Notes: a model not told the origin generated them from the sequence alone. A DNA stretch of 38,641 bases from Butyricicoccus sp. (GCA_017886875.1 JAGHIZ010000036.1:1-38641), one strand, 5' to 3'; positions 24,116 through 33,861 are shown, counted from the first letter of the stretch. Numbers and translations are program-made.

Positions 24116-25606
24116 ATGGAGCTGATTAGAAACAGCATTGCCTGCTATGATATTATTCTGGACAAAGTATCAACATATGAGGAGTCAACAGATGCAATAG
24201 TGCCTGACACATATCCGGATATAGCAAGAATTGCATATGCAGACGGTGTTATAAATATGAAAGAGGAGTCAGTACAAAATGATAGAATACTGGTTTCAGG
24301 TGCGGTAAATACAACTGTTTTATATCAGCCAGAGGGCGAAACAGGTTTAAGACGTTTAGATGTGCCAGTAAGCTTTGCTTATATAGAAGAAGTCCGTGGT
24401 TGCAATAGCGAAAGCAAATGCTTTGTTAGATGTACGGTAACAGCCGTAAAAGCTCATGCGGTAAACTCAAGAAAAATGAGCGTTACAGTTAAATTATGTT
24501 TTGAAATTACAGCTTATCAGCAAAGTGAGCTTTGCTATACACAAAGTATACAGCCAGCAAATGAACAACTAGAGGTTTTATACCAAACCGAAGATATAAA
24601 TTTACTTAAAAAAGTGAAAAACTGTGAATTTACCATTTTAGATGATTTAGAATGGAAACACAGTGAAGATTTAGAGCTTTTACATACAGATTGTATGTTA
24701 AAACAAACAGAAGCACGTTCCAATAATGGTCGTTTATTGCTTCGTGGTGAAGCCTTAATGCAAATGCTTATGAGAGATGATACAGGTGCAATAGAGCAAG
24801 TGACAAAAACTGTACCATTTACTCAAATGCTTGATATAGATGGAATTTTAGAGGGTGAAAAAGTAGAAGTAAGACTTGCGGTATGTAGTCTGGATTGTGT
24901 TTTAGCACCAGATGATATGTTATCAATAGGTATAGGTGTTAGAGGAATTGTGCTCACAGATGAAATGAATACAGTGCAAACAATTCGTGATTTATATGAA
25001 AGACATCATGAGCTTGGAGTTCAAATAAAACAGCTCCCAATACAAACATGTAAGCTTGGTGAAAGATTTTCGGCTGATAGCTCGGAAACTATGCCAATAG
25101 GCATGAAAGTTATGCAGTATTTAAGTGGTAAGGCTGTATGCACAGGTATTCAAATGGAGTCGCCAGAACAAGCCAGAATTAAGGCAGAAGTAGATGTTTT
25201 ATATCTTGATGAGGAAAATAGCCTTTTTCAAACACATAGAATTGTACATTTTCCAGTTAAACTTTCAAATAGTGATGGAGTTTCTCCAAGTGATATACAA
25301 ATGCAGTTAACATTGAACCCATCAAGCGAGGATAGCATAAATTTATATGGGGTTGCAAATGGCGTTTATTGTGGAAGAAAAAATAAAACAATACAAGATA
25401 TAACAGCGGTTAATTTGGGTGAAAAGCGTGAAAAATCTATGCCAGATGTCACACTTGTTTTACGTAGAGTAGATGAGGGTGAGCAACTTTGGGATATTGC
25501 AAGGCAATATGCAACCACAATGTCAGCTATAAAAAGTGCAAATAATTTACCAGAGGATACAAAGGCATTAAAAGAACAAATGTTACTTATTCCACTTGAG
25601 CAGTAA
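24116..25606 (+). CDS. sipL: SipL-like spore coat morphogenetic protein (SPOCS/DUF3794 + LysM)
   Basis: The 496-aa protein has repeated SPOCS (DUF3794) regions over about residues 1-430 and a C-terminal LysM domain (about 447-494, beginning RRVDEGEQLWDIARQYATT). This is the layout of SipL, the clostridial partner that binds SpoIVA through its LysM domain and is needed to attach the coat to the forespore. AAAGGAGG before ATG 24116 fixes the start; the frame open from 24008 runs through a terminator. It begins after a sigma-E-like promoter and is followed 15 bases later by spoIVA. The ortholog call rests on architecture and neighbour. Confidence 0.87.
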   Translation: MELIRNSIACYDIILDKVSTYEESTDAIVPDTYPDIARIAYADGVINMKEESVQNDRILVSGAVNTTVLYQPEGETGLRRLDVPVSFAYIEEVRGCNSESKCFVRCTVTAVKAHAVNSRKMSVTVKLCFEITAYQQSELCYTQSIQPANEQLEVLYQTEDINLLKKVKNCEFTILDDLEWKHSEDLELLHTDCMLKQTEARSNNGRLLLRGEALMQMLMRDDTGAIEQVTKTVPFTQMLDIDGILEGEKVEVRLAVCSLDCVLAPDDMLSIGIGVRGIVLTDEMNTVQTIRDLYERHHELGVQIKQLPIQTCKLGERFSADSSETMPIGMKVMQYLSGKAVCTGIQMESPEQARIKAEVDVLYLDEENSLFQTHRIVHFPVKLSNSDGVSPSDIQMQLTLNPSSEDSINLYGVANGVYCGRKNKTIQDITAVNLGEKREKSMPDVTLVLRRVDEGEQLWDIARQYATTMSAIKSANNLPEDTKALKEQMLLIPLEQ

Positions 25607-25621
25607 TGAGGAGAGAAAATT

Positions 25622-27100
25622 ATGGAGCAAAAAGCATTATATAAAGAAATCAGCACTCGCACAGGTGGTGATGTATATATCGGGGTGGTAGGCCCTGTTA
25701 GAACAGGTAAATCGACTTTTATTAAACGCTTTATGGAAACAATGGTAATTCCAAACATAGAAAATGTATATAAGCGTGAAAGAGCAAAAGATGAATTACC
25801 ACAATCAGCATCAGGCAGAACAATTATGACAGCCGAGCCTAAATTTATACCAGAAGAAGCGGCAGAGGTTTCAACTGCTGAGGGCGGTTTTTGTAGAGTG
25901 CGTCTTGTAGATTGTGTTGGCTATCTTGTAGACGGTGCTTTGGGCAGCATGGAGGACGATTTGCCTAGAATGGTTTCAACCCCTTGGGACGAGTCACCAA
26001 TCACAATGAGCCAAGCGGCAGAAATCGGCACAAGGAAAGTCATAGAGGAACATTCTACAATAGGCTTAGTTATTACAACCGATGGTACATTTTCCGAAAT
26101 TCCAAGAGAAAGTTATATACCAGCGGAAGATAGAGTTATAGAAGAATTAAAACAAATAGGCAAACCATTTTTGACACTGATAAATTCAGCTATTCCCGAT
26201 GGTGAGGCTGCTTTAAATGTACAAAAAGAGCTGCGTGAAAAACATGGTATAGAGGCGTTACCTGTAAACTGTCAAACGCTTTCTGCAAATGACGTTTCCA
26301 ATATTTTAGCAGGTGTGCTGTATGAGTTTCCTGTGCAAGAAATTGCTGTTGAACTTCCTAGATTTATTGGTGTACTCCCAGCAGGGCATAATGTGCGTGA
26401 AGCTGTCTATGGAGATATTAGAGAAGCTGCAATAAAAGTACAAAAAATGCGAGATATGCAACAAACAGTTAGCTTTATTGAGCAAAACCAGTATGTATCT
26501 GAAGCTAGAGTGGCTGATATGGATTTGGGAGTTGGCAAGGTAAGATTAAAAATCACATTACCAAGCGAAGTTTTCTATCAGATTGTAGCCGAAAAAACAG
26601 GTGTAGATATAAAAGATGATGCTGATTTAATACCACTTTTAAGCCGCCTTGCAGAAACAGAGAGAGAATATCAGCGTATACAGGGTGCATTAGACCAAGC
26701 ACAAGCGACAGGTTATGGCGTAGTTATGCCACAAGTTAGCGAGCTTTCACTGGAAGCACCAGAGATTATAAAACAAGGTGGTCGATATGGTGTTAGACTA
26801 TGTGCTTCAGCCACAGCAATACATCTAATTAGAACAGAAATAAAAGCCTCTGTAACTCCACTTGTAGGCACAGAAAAACAATCAGAAGAACTTGTACATT
26901 ATATGCTTGGTGAGTTTGACGGTGAGCCAGAAAAAATTTGGGAAACAAATATTTTCGGAAAATCGCTCAATGAGCTTGTAAATGAGGAATTAAGTAATAA
27001 ACTTGCAAGAATGCCAGCAGATGCTAGAGATAAATTTAGAGAAACTCTTGAGAAAATTATAAATGAAAGTACAGGCGGACTTATTTGTATTCTCCTTTAA
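25622..27100 (+). CDS. spoIVA: Stage IV sporulation protein A (coat-basement ATPase)
   Basis: Cytoskeletal ATPase that polymerises on the outer forespore membrane to form the platform of the spore coat. The 492-aa protein has a P-loop GPVRTGKS (24-31), the sensor segment QSASGRTIMTAEPKFIPEEAAEV, the VDCVGY switch and the conserved hydrophobic C-terminus ending GGLICILL, which in this family contacts SpoVM and the membrane. GAGGAGA precedes the ATG. Transcribed with sipL (15-base gap) from the sigma-E-like promoter and followed by a terminator. Secure. Confidence 0.98.
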   Translation: MEQKALYKEISTRTGGDVYIGVVGPVRTGKSTFIKRFMETMVIPNIENVYKRERAKDELPQSASGRTIMTAEPKFIPEEAAEVSTAEGGFCRVRLVDCVGYLVDGALGSMEDDLPRMVSTPWDESPITMSQAAEIGTRKVIEEHSTIGLVITTDGTFSEIPRESYIPAEDRVIEELKQIGKPFLTLINSAIPDGEAALNVQKELREKHGIEALPVNCQTLSANDVSNILAGVLYEFPVQEIAVELPRFIGVLPAGHNVREAVYGDIREAAIKVQKMRDMQQTVSFIEQNQYVSEARVADMDLGVGKVRLKITLPSEVFYQIVAEKTGVDIKDDADLIPLLSRLAETEREYQRIQGALDQAQATGYGVVMPQVSELSLEAPEIIKQGGRYGVRLCASATAIHLIRTEIKASVTPLVGTEKQSEELVHYMLGEFDGEPEKIWETNIFGKSLNELVNEELSNKLARMPADARDKFRETLEKIINESTGGLICILL

Positions 27101-27104
27101 CTGC

Positions 27105-27139
27105 AAAGGGACTTGATTTTTTTCAAGTCCCTTATTTTT
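27105..27139. terminator. Bidirectional terminator between spoIVA and feoB
   Basis: AAGGGACTTGA pairs with TCAAGTCCCTT around a run of T and is flanked by A-rich and T-rich tails, so it can end both convergent transcripts. Confidence 0.88.
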
Positions 27140-29207
27140 ATATTATTAAATTTGCAATTTGAGTGAAAACAAAGCATATAGCAAGACCGCATATAGTTGG
27201 GAATGCAATAGCGACTAAAGTCCATTTTAAACTACCTGTTTCTTTGCGTATTGTTAGGCAAGTTGTAGCACAAGGCCAATGCATAAGTGAAAAAAGTATC
27301 ATATTTATTGCGGTTATAATTGTCCAACCATTATTTATAAGCAGAGTTTTCATAATATTTAAGTCATTTATTTCTGTTAGGCTGCCTTGGGAAAGATATG
27401 TCATAAGCATAATTGGTACTACAATTTCATTTGCAGGTATGCCTAGTATAAATGCCATTAAAATTACACCATCTAGCCCTATAAGCCTTGCAAATGGGTC
27501 TAAAAATTCGGTACAATAGCTTAAAATAGATATATTATTTATATCTATATTTGCAAAAAGCCATATAATAAGTCCGCTTGGAGCAGCGACTATAACAGCT
27601 CTAGCAAGCACAAAAAATGTTCTATCAAAAATAGAGCGAATTATAACTTTACAAATTTGGGGTCTGCGATAAGGCGGAAGTTCAAGTGTAAAAGATGATT
27701 GCATTCCCTTTAAAACGGTCATAGAAAGCAATTTAGAGGTTATAAAGGTCATAAATATACCAAATAATATAACTAAAACCAAAATCAAAGCCGATACAAA
27801 GGAAGTTTTTAAACCAGCGGTTTGATATACGAAAAACATGGTTATAATAGCGATTATAGTAGGGAAACGACCATTGCAAGGCACAAAATTATTAGTTAAT
27901 ATAGCGATTAAACGTTCTCTTGGTGCTTCAATAATTCTTGCACCTGTTACGCCTACCGCATTACAACCAAATCCCATACACATAGTAAGTGCTTGTTTAC
28001 CAGAAGCTTTACATTTACTAAAACATCTGTCAAGATTAAAAGCTATTCTTGGTAAATAGCCGAAATCTTCAAGCAGGGTAAAAAGCGGGAAAAATATCGC
28101 CATAGGTGGTAGCATTACTGAAACAACCCATGCAAGCACTTTATATACACCAAATAGCAAAGGCTCATAAATAGCAGGTGATATATTAAAATAGATTGCT
28201 TTTTCAAGCAAAAAATCTTGAAAAGAGAATAAAAGATTAGATATTAAACTAGATGGATAATTAGCACCCGATATAGTTATCCAAAAAATCATAAGCAAAA
28301 ATAAAATCATAATAGGAAAGCCAGTTATTTTACTTGTGAATATTTTATCTAATATTCTATCTTTTTTATCATAGTTTGGATTTTTTAGCTCTACAACGCT
28401 TTCAGAAATTGTTTCAGCTTTTTTTACAAAGGTTTCGGCTATTATATCTCTTATATGTGATGGCGTATACCCTTGTTTGTCAAGTTCTAGCTTTAATTTA
28501 TTATATTCATCTAAAAATTTATCGTATATTATATTATTTTTATATTTGTTTTTAATAGCATCTAAAAACAGCTTATCTTGTTGTAAAAGCTTTAAAATAG
28601 TAAAACGAAATGGAAGTTCATTTTGTACAAGCTCTTTTGTTATATAAGTCATTTTATCTATTGCATTTTCAATTATTTTTGGATATGAAATAGGCTTTAA
28701 ATCAAGCCAGTGACTTTTTACCGAGCCTCTAGCCATAAGGCAAACAAGTCTATTTAAACCTTTGCCATCTCTTGCAGTTGTGCCGATTACAGGCACACCT
28801 AAAATATCAGAAAGCTTATCTAAATGTACATTTATTTTCTTTTTTTTGGCTTCATCTAGCATATTTACACATAAAACAATTTGAGGACAAATTTCCATTA
28901 TTTGAAGTACTAAATTTAAGTTTCTCTCTAAACAGGTTGCATCACATACAACAATTACACAGTCAGGTTCAGAAAAATAAAGGAAATCTCTTGCTATTTG
29001 CTCTTCGTTTGAGTGTGAGAGCAGCGAATAACAACCGGGTAAATCTACTATTTTAAATCTTAATTTTCCATAGGTTTTAAAACCATGAGCAAGTTCAACA
29101 GTTTTTCCTGTCCAGTTGCCAGTATGTTGTTTTAGACCAGTTAAAGCATTAAATATAGTACTTTTACCAACATTTGGATTGCCAGCAAGTGCAATTATTT
29201 TATCCAT
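27138..29207 (-). CDS. feoB: Ferrous iron transporter FeoB
   Basis: The main Fe(II) importer of anaerobes. The 689-aa protein starts with a GTPase: GNPNVGKST (9-17), DLPGCYSL (G3, D55-L62) and NMLD (115-118). A helical regulatory domain and about eight membrane segments follow. The conserved gate regions MGFGCNAVG and the C-terminal MHWPCATT with cysteine are present. The start lies 13 bases inside the end of feoA. Translated from a feoA-feoB transcript on the minus strand. Secure. Confidence 0.97.
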   Translation of the reverse strand: MDKIIALAGNPNVGKSTIFNALTGLKQHTGNWTGKTVELAHGFKTYGKLRFKIVDLPGCYSLLSHSNEEQIARDFLYFSEPDCVIVVCDATCLERNLNLVLQIMEICPQIVLCVNMLDEAKKKKINVHLDKLSDILGVPVIGTTARDGKGLNRLVCLMARGSVKSHWLDLKPISYPKIIENAIDKMTYITKELVQNELPFRFTILKLLQQDKLFLDAIKNKYKNNIIYDKFLDEYNKLKLELDKQGYTPSHIRDIIAETFVKKAETISESVVELKNPNYDKKDRILDKIFTSKITGFPIMILFLLMIFWITISGANYPSSLISNLLFSFQDFLLEKAIYFNISPAIYEPLLFGVYKVLAWVVSVMLPPMAIFFPLFTLLEDFGYLPRIAFNLDRCFSKCKASGKQALTMCMGFGCNAVGVTGARIIEAPRERLIAILTNNFVPCNGRFPTIIAIITMFFVYQTAGLKTSFVSALILVLVILFGIFMTFITSKLLSMTVLKGMQSSFTLELPPYRRPQICKVIIRSIFDRTFFVLARAVIVAAPSGLIIWLFANIDINNISILSYCTEFLDPFARLIGLDGVILMAFILGIPANEIVVPIMLMTYLSQGSLTEINDLNIMKTLLINNGWTIITAINMILFSLMHWPCATTCLTIRKETGSLKWTLVAIAFPTICGLAICFVFTQIANLII

Positions 29208-29434
29208 GGGCTCACCTCACCGATGATTATATGCTTTGTATCTTGTTTTCTAAGTGCTATTATTGTTTGGCGTATGCGATAAGCTGAGGGGTCACCTAAT
29301 GGACTTTTTGCTGTGCAGGTTATCAAAGTGCCTGATATTATACCTAAATCCTCCAGCCTTCTTTTAATATTTAAATTATTATCAATGTAATGTACAATAG
29401 CCGATTGATTAGGTTTAAGCTCTGAAAGACGCAA
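29195..29434 (-). CDS. feoA: Ferrous iron transport protein FeoA
   Basis: The 79-aa SH3-like cytoplasmic partner of FeoB. It shows the family's RLSELKPNQSAIV opening, RRLEDLGIISGT mid-segment and DPSAYRIRQTIIALRK end. The start is TTG at 29434, with GGAGG about 8 bases upstream and no nearer ATG, so a weak start codon is used. It overlaps feoB by 13 bases. The promoter is uncertain: minus-strand TATAAT at 29460-29465 has only TTAAAG as -35, and no Fur box was recognised. Confidence 0.93.
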   Translation of the reverse strand: MRLSELKPNQSAIVHYIDNNLNIKRRLEDLGIISGTLITCTAKSPLGDPSAYRIRQTIIALRKQDTKHIIIGEVSPWIK

Positions 29435-29627
29435 AAAATCACCTCCTAAAAAACAACATATTATAGGTAAATTAAAATTTGCTTTAACTGTGCTATTTCA
29501 GTGTATGTAAATTAAAGTAAAAATGTTACATATTAAAGATAATGAAAAAATATTTGCCATAAATAAGTTTATAAATCAACTTAAAAATATTAAAAATTTT
29601 ACTATACACTAAAATTTTGTTGCAATA
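29435..29627. other. Divergent AT-rich spacer between feoA and the purine permease gene
   Basis: Contains a minus-strand TATAAT (29460-29465), an inverted repeat TATGTAA (29504-29510) / TTACATA (29526-29532), and GTAAATTAAA repeated at 29467 and 29507. No purine riboswitch core was recognised. Confidence 0.5.
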
Positions 29628-29656
29628 TTGACAAAAGTTTTAAAAAATATTATTCT
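29628..29656 (+). promoter_or_regulatory. Promoter of the adenine permease/deaminase unit
   Basis: Consensus TTGACA (29628-29633), 17-base spacer, TATTCT (29651-29656), 55 bases before ATG 29712. Confidence 0.75.
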
Positions 29657-29711
29657 TAATATACATTTGAGGAAAAGAAAAAAGAAAACGAAAAATGAGG
29701 AGGAAATGAAA

Positions 29712-31084
29712 ATGAATGAGTTTCTTGAAAAAACTTTTCATCTTAAAGAACATAATACAAATGTAAAAACAGAAATCCTCGCCGGAATAACAACATTTAT
29801 GACAATGGCTTATATTTTGGCAGTAAACCCAACTGTGCTTTCAGCTTCAGGAATGGATTCAGGTGCTATTTTTACAGCAACAGCAATTTCAGCTTGTTTT
29901 GCTACTCTTTTAATGGCAGCGTTTTCAAACTATCCATTTGCACTGGCTCCAGGTATGGACTTAATGCGTTTTTTGCATACACAGTTGTATTAAATATGGG
30001 ATATAGTTGGCAAACTGCTCTTGCAGCTGTATTTGTTGAAGGTATAATTTTTATTGTTTTATCGCTTACAAATGTGCGTGAGGCGATTTTTAACTGTATT
30101 CCTCAATCATTAAAATATGGTGTAACTTGTGGTATTGGTTTATTTATAACTTTTATTGGTCTGCAAAACTCAAAACTTGTTGTTGATAGCTCTACTTTAG
30201 TTTCCATTTTCCCATTTAAAAAAGCTATTGAAGATGGTAGTATTTATTCACAGGGCATGGGTGCAATTTTAGCATTTATAGGCATTATTTTAACCGTTGT
30301 ATTGCTTGTTAAAAAAGTTCCGGGTGCAATTTTAATTGGTATACTTGGAACATGGATTTTAGGTATTATTTTTGAAATTGTAGGTATCTATATCCCAAAT
30401 GCAGAGCTTGGAATGTATTCTGTTTTACCTGATTTTTCTAATGGTATTTCAGTGCCTTCTATAGCACCTACACTTATGAAAATGGATTTTTCAGGGCTTT
30501 TAAGCCTTAATTTTGTTACAATAATGCTTTCTTTCCTATTTGTAGATTTATTCGACACACTAGGCACGTTAATTGGTGTTGCCTCTAAGGCAGATATGCT
30601 TGATAAAGATGGCAAACTTCCAAGAATAAGAGGTGCATTGCTTGCTGATGCTATTGGCACAACAGCAGGTGCAATGTTAGGAACATCTACTGTTACTACT
30701 TTTGTTGAAAGCTCATCTGGTGTAATGCTTGGTGGTAGAACTGGTCTTACATCGGTTACAAGTGCGGTTTTATTTGGTTTATCACTATTTTTATCACCAA
30801 TATTTCTTGCTATACCATCATTTGCAACTGCACCTGCACTTGTAATTGTAGGTCTGATGATGCTTTCAAGCATAACAAGAATAAACTTTGATGATATGGC
30901 AGAAGCTGCTCCAGCGTTTGTGGCACTTATTGCTATGCCATTTATGTATTCTATTTCTGAAGGTATTGCACTTGGTGTTATTTCTTATGTTGTTATAAAT
31001 GCATCAATAGGTAAAGCTAAAAAAGTACACCCGCTTATGTATGTACTTGCAATAGCCTTTGTTTTGAAGTATATTTTTGTATAA
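29712..31084 (+). pseudogene. AzgA-type adenine/hypoxanthine permease, interrupted by a one-base frameshift
   Basis: Nucleobase-cation symporter (AzgA branch) of about 457 aa if repaired. ATG 29712 is 8 bases after GAGGAGG. The frame reads correctly to ALAPGM (29956), then goes out of register and stops at 29993. The remainder, from GLNAFFAYTVVLNMGYSW to the end, is intact in the +1 frame. Restoring one G at 29957-29958 gives the family's hallmark APGMGLNAFFAY. The rest, including TTFVESSSGV and GGRTGLTS, is undamaged, which suggests a very recent mutation or a base-calling error. Adenine deaminase follows 63 bases later. Confidence 0.85.
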
Positions 31085-31091
31085 GGTAAAA

Positions 31092-31127
31092 AAGCCTGTT
31101 CGTTTTTTTGCGGACAGGCTTAATATT
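31092..31127 (+). terminator. Hairpin between adenine permease and deaminase genes
   Basis: AAGCCTGTTCG pairs with CGGACAGGCTT (one wobble). The tail TAATATTT is poor in T, so it may only weaken downstream expression or stabilise the upstream message. Confidence 0.55.
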
Positions 31128-31147
31128 TAGAAAGGAATTTTAAGGCT

Positions 31148-32828
31148 ATGAAAAAAAAGCTGATTGAAACAGCAAGAGGTATTTCAAAGGCTGATATTAT
31201 TTTTAAGAATGCAAAAGTTGTAGATGTTTTAACAGCAAGTGTATATGAAGCTGATGTTGCAGTTATAGATGATTTAATTGCAGGTGTGGGCGTGTATACA
31301 AATGCAAAAAAAATTATAGATTTAAAAGGAAAATATATTTGTCCAGCATTTATAAACTCACATTGTCATGTTGAGTCATCAATGGCTATGCCATCAGTTT
31401 ATTGTATAGAAGAGCTTTCTTGGGGAGTTACAACACTTATAACAGACCCACATGAAATAGCTAATGTTTTGGGTATTGAAGGTGTTTCATATATGCTTGA
31501 AAACACAAAAGATATGCCAATAAATTACTATGTTCAAGTGCCATCTTGTGTACCTGCAACACTTTTTGAACATTCAGGAAGTAGATTAGATATTTTGGCT
31601 ATTGCACAAATTGCTCAAATGAATGGTGTACTCGGTATGGGTGAAATGATGAATGTGCCAGCGGTTTTAGGTGCTGATGCTGATGTTTTAGCAAAAATTG
31701 ATTGGTTTAGAAATAGACCTATAGACGGTCATGCTCCACAGCTTACAGGTCGTGATTTGCAAGGATATATAGCAGCAGGAATAACAACTGACCATGAAGC
31801 TACAACTTGGCAGGAGGCAAAAGAAAAACTTCGTTCAGGAATGTGTGTGTTAGTGCGTCAAGGCAGTGCATCACAAAATTTAGAAGCAATTATAGAAGGC
31901 GTTATAGCTGAAAATATTGATACTAGTAATATGGCATTTTGTACTGATGATAAGCATTTAGCAGATATCCACAAAGAGGGCACAATACGCTATTGTGTTG
32001 TAAAGGCTATTGAAATGGGAATGAACCCATTAAAAGCTATTCAAATGGCTACAATAAATGCAGCTAGAATATATGGTTTAAAACATTTAGGTGCTATAAC
32101 AGTAGGAAAACAAGCAGATTTTATTGTATGTGATGATATAACTAAGTTTGAAAATTTAGATGTATACTATAAAGGTCAAAAAATAGAAAGAATAGTGCCT
32201 AATAAGCCAGAGTGGAATTATAATGTTGACAGCTCGGTTAATATTAAAGATATTAAAATATCTGACCTAAAACTTGCAAAAAAAAAAATATCCAGTTATT
32301 AAAATGATTGCTCATGAAATTATAACTGATAAGGAAGAAATATCCCATAATGATGCAATGCTTGCAATGCAAAAAGGCGATATATGTAAAATTGCAGTTG
32401 TAGAGCGTCATCATGCAACTGGTAATATAGGTATAGGTCTGATAAGGGGCTATGGGCTTAAAAATGGTGCAGTTGCAACAACGGTTGCACATGACTCACA
32501 TAATATGATAGTTGTGGGAACAAATGATGAAGATATGCTTTTAGCTATAAATGAGCTTGAAAAGGTGCAGGGTGGTTATACAATAGTTCAAAATGGCAAA
32601 GTTATTGATACTTTACCACTTAATATAGCGGGTTTAATGTCAGATTTACCTGCTGAAACTCTAATTAAAAGATTGGACGATTTAACAGCTAAAGCACATG
32701 AGGTTGGAGTTTCTAAAGATATTGACCCATTTATAACACTTAGTTTTATGGCTCTTCCTGTAATTCCTAAAATAAGAATAACAGATATGGGTGTATTTGA
32801 TGTGGAAACCTTTAGCTTTATAAAATAA
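31148..32828 (+). pseudogene. ade: Adenine deaminase, frameshifted at an 11-A run
   Basis: Amidohydrolase that converts adenine to hypoxanthine and ammonia. The N-terminal part (31148-32302) has the metal motif HCHVESSMAMP, DPHEIANVLG, and GHAPQLTGRDLQGYIAAGI. The C-terminal part (from 32274) continues YPVIKMIAHEIITDKEE to the end with GLKNGAVATTVAHDSHN. The two frames meet in 11 consecutive A at 32278-32288; with 10 A the protein is one ORF of about 560 aa, the normal length. AAAGGAA precedes ATG 31148. Either a mutation, a homopolymer read error, or a gene rescued by polymerase slippage. Confidence 0.87.
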
Positions 32829-32882
32829 AGTTAATATACCGTAAATAAAAAGCCACATATTTGTATAAAATTTGCATTTCGC

Positions 32883-32911
32883 TTGTTTTTTTAAATGGGT
32901 TGTGCTATCAT
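32883..32911 (+). promoter_or_regulatory. Promoter of the YcxB-like gene
   Basis: TTGTTT (32883-32888), 17-base spacer, extended -10 TGCTATCAT (32903-32911). Confidence 0.7.
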
Positions 32912-32952
32912 AAAAAACGGTTTATATGAAAATGCAAAGGGGTTATTTTTAA

Positions 32953-33495
32953 ATGCAGATTAAGTATACTGTCAGTCCTGATGATTTTGTAGCGTTTAAT
33001 ATGAGTTATATGTATAACAGTCCCATTATGAGAGCAAATATTAGAAACACTAGAATTATAAGTGCTCTTATTGTTTTAATTGGTGGTACTGTGCTTATGC
33101 AAGTGCTTGGCAAATTAAATATAATATCTGTTTTGATTTATGTAGCTTTTGCAGCTCTTGTATTTTTTGCACTTCCATACACAATTAAAAAGAAAGTGCG
33201 TAAGGGCATTATGAGAATGCTTATGCAACCGCAAAATAGTCATGTTTGCACAGAAAAAGCATTAACTCTTGATGAAAAAGAACTGTCTTTAGTGGGTGGT
33301 GGTGAGGATAGCCACTACACTTATGATACTATCGAACGTGTAACAGAAGATGCAGAGCATTATTTTATTTATGTTGGTGCTATGGCAGCTTTAATTGTGC
33401 CTTATAGGGCATTTGCAACAGGTGAGGAAAAAGCTGCATTTTATAATATGCTCTGTCAGCGAGTACAGCAGAATGGCGGCAAAATTAAGGCTTAA
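32953..33495 (+). CDS. YcxB-like membrane protein
   Basis: The 180-aa protein has two adjacent transmembrane segments (about 34-54 and 58-76) after a short N-terminal strand region, then a soluble beta-rich domain (about 95-175) with the tyrosine-rich HYTYDTIERVTEDAEHYFIYVG segment. The layout and the YRAFATGEEKAAFYNML ending fit the YcxB-like domain family, whose function is unknown. ATG 32953 is preceded by AAAGGGG. It has its own promoter and stands alone between ade and thrS. Confidence 0.72.
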   Translation: MQIKYTVSPDDFVAFNMSYMYNSPIMRANIRNTRIISALIVLIGGTVLMQVLGKLNIISVLIYVAFAALVFFALPYTIKKKVRKGIMRMLMQPQNSHVCTEKALTLDEKELSLVGGGEDSHYTYDTIERVTEDAEHYFIYVGAMAALIVPYRAFATGEEKAAFYNMLCQRVQQNGGKIKA

Positions 33496-33513
33496 AATCG
33501 TCAGTTTGCTCAG

Positions 33514-33542
33514 TTGACAAAAAATTAAAATAGGTGTATCAT
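33514..33542 (+). promoter_or_regulatory. thrS promoter
   Basis: Consensus TTGACA (33514-33519), 17-base spacer, TATCAT (33537-33542). Transcription would start near 33549, at the beginning of the T-box leader. Confidence 0.85.
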
Positions 33543-33548
33543 GTTCAA

Positions 33549-33830
33549 CATGAATAGCATAAAAGCGATGATGGAAAAGGGTTATGTTACTATCTTTTCA
33601 GAGAGCGGTTGCTAGGCTGCGACAACCGCATGATATAGCATTTTTTGCCCGACCGCTTCCGGAGCTGCATAACCGAAAGTTTTACAGTAAGTTATGCCGT
33701 GTCGTTCACGTTACGAACTCCGAGCGGCAGAAATATTTATTTCTGCAAGCAGGGTGGAACCGTGGGACGTTTTATACGCTCTCACCCCTGACACATTTTT
33801 TTAGGTTAGGGGCGAGAGCGTTTTTCTTTT
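33549..33830 (+). promoter_or_regulatory. T-box leader (threonine) controlling thrS
   Basis: Stem I contains AGAGAGCGGTTG paired with CAACCGC. The probable specifier is ACC (Thr) at 33652-33654 in GCCCGACCGCTTCC. The T-box sequence AGGGTGGAACCGTGGG (33751-33766) matches the AGGGTGGNACCGYG consensus. The terminator is a long stem, CGCTCTCACCCCTGAC with GTTAGGGGCGAGAGCG (33778-33820), followed by T. Uncharged tRNA-Thr should allow read-through into thrS. Confidence 0.95.
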
Positions 33831-33861
33831 GCCCCATCAAACGTCCAAGGAGGAAAAATTT

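Noticed and set aside
29435-29711. Purine riboswitch before the adenine permease
   Set aside because: The conserved purine aptamer core could not be found; only AT-rich sequence and a sigma-A-type promoter are present.
30388-30873. Minus-strand 161-codon frame within the permease gene
   Set aside because: Antisense of a well-conserved transporter sequence; composition is that of a reverse-frame shadow.
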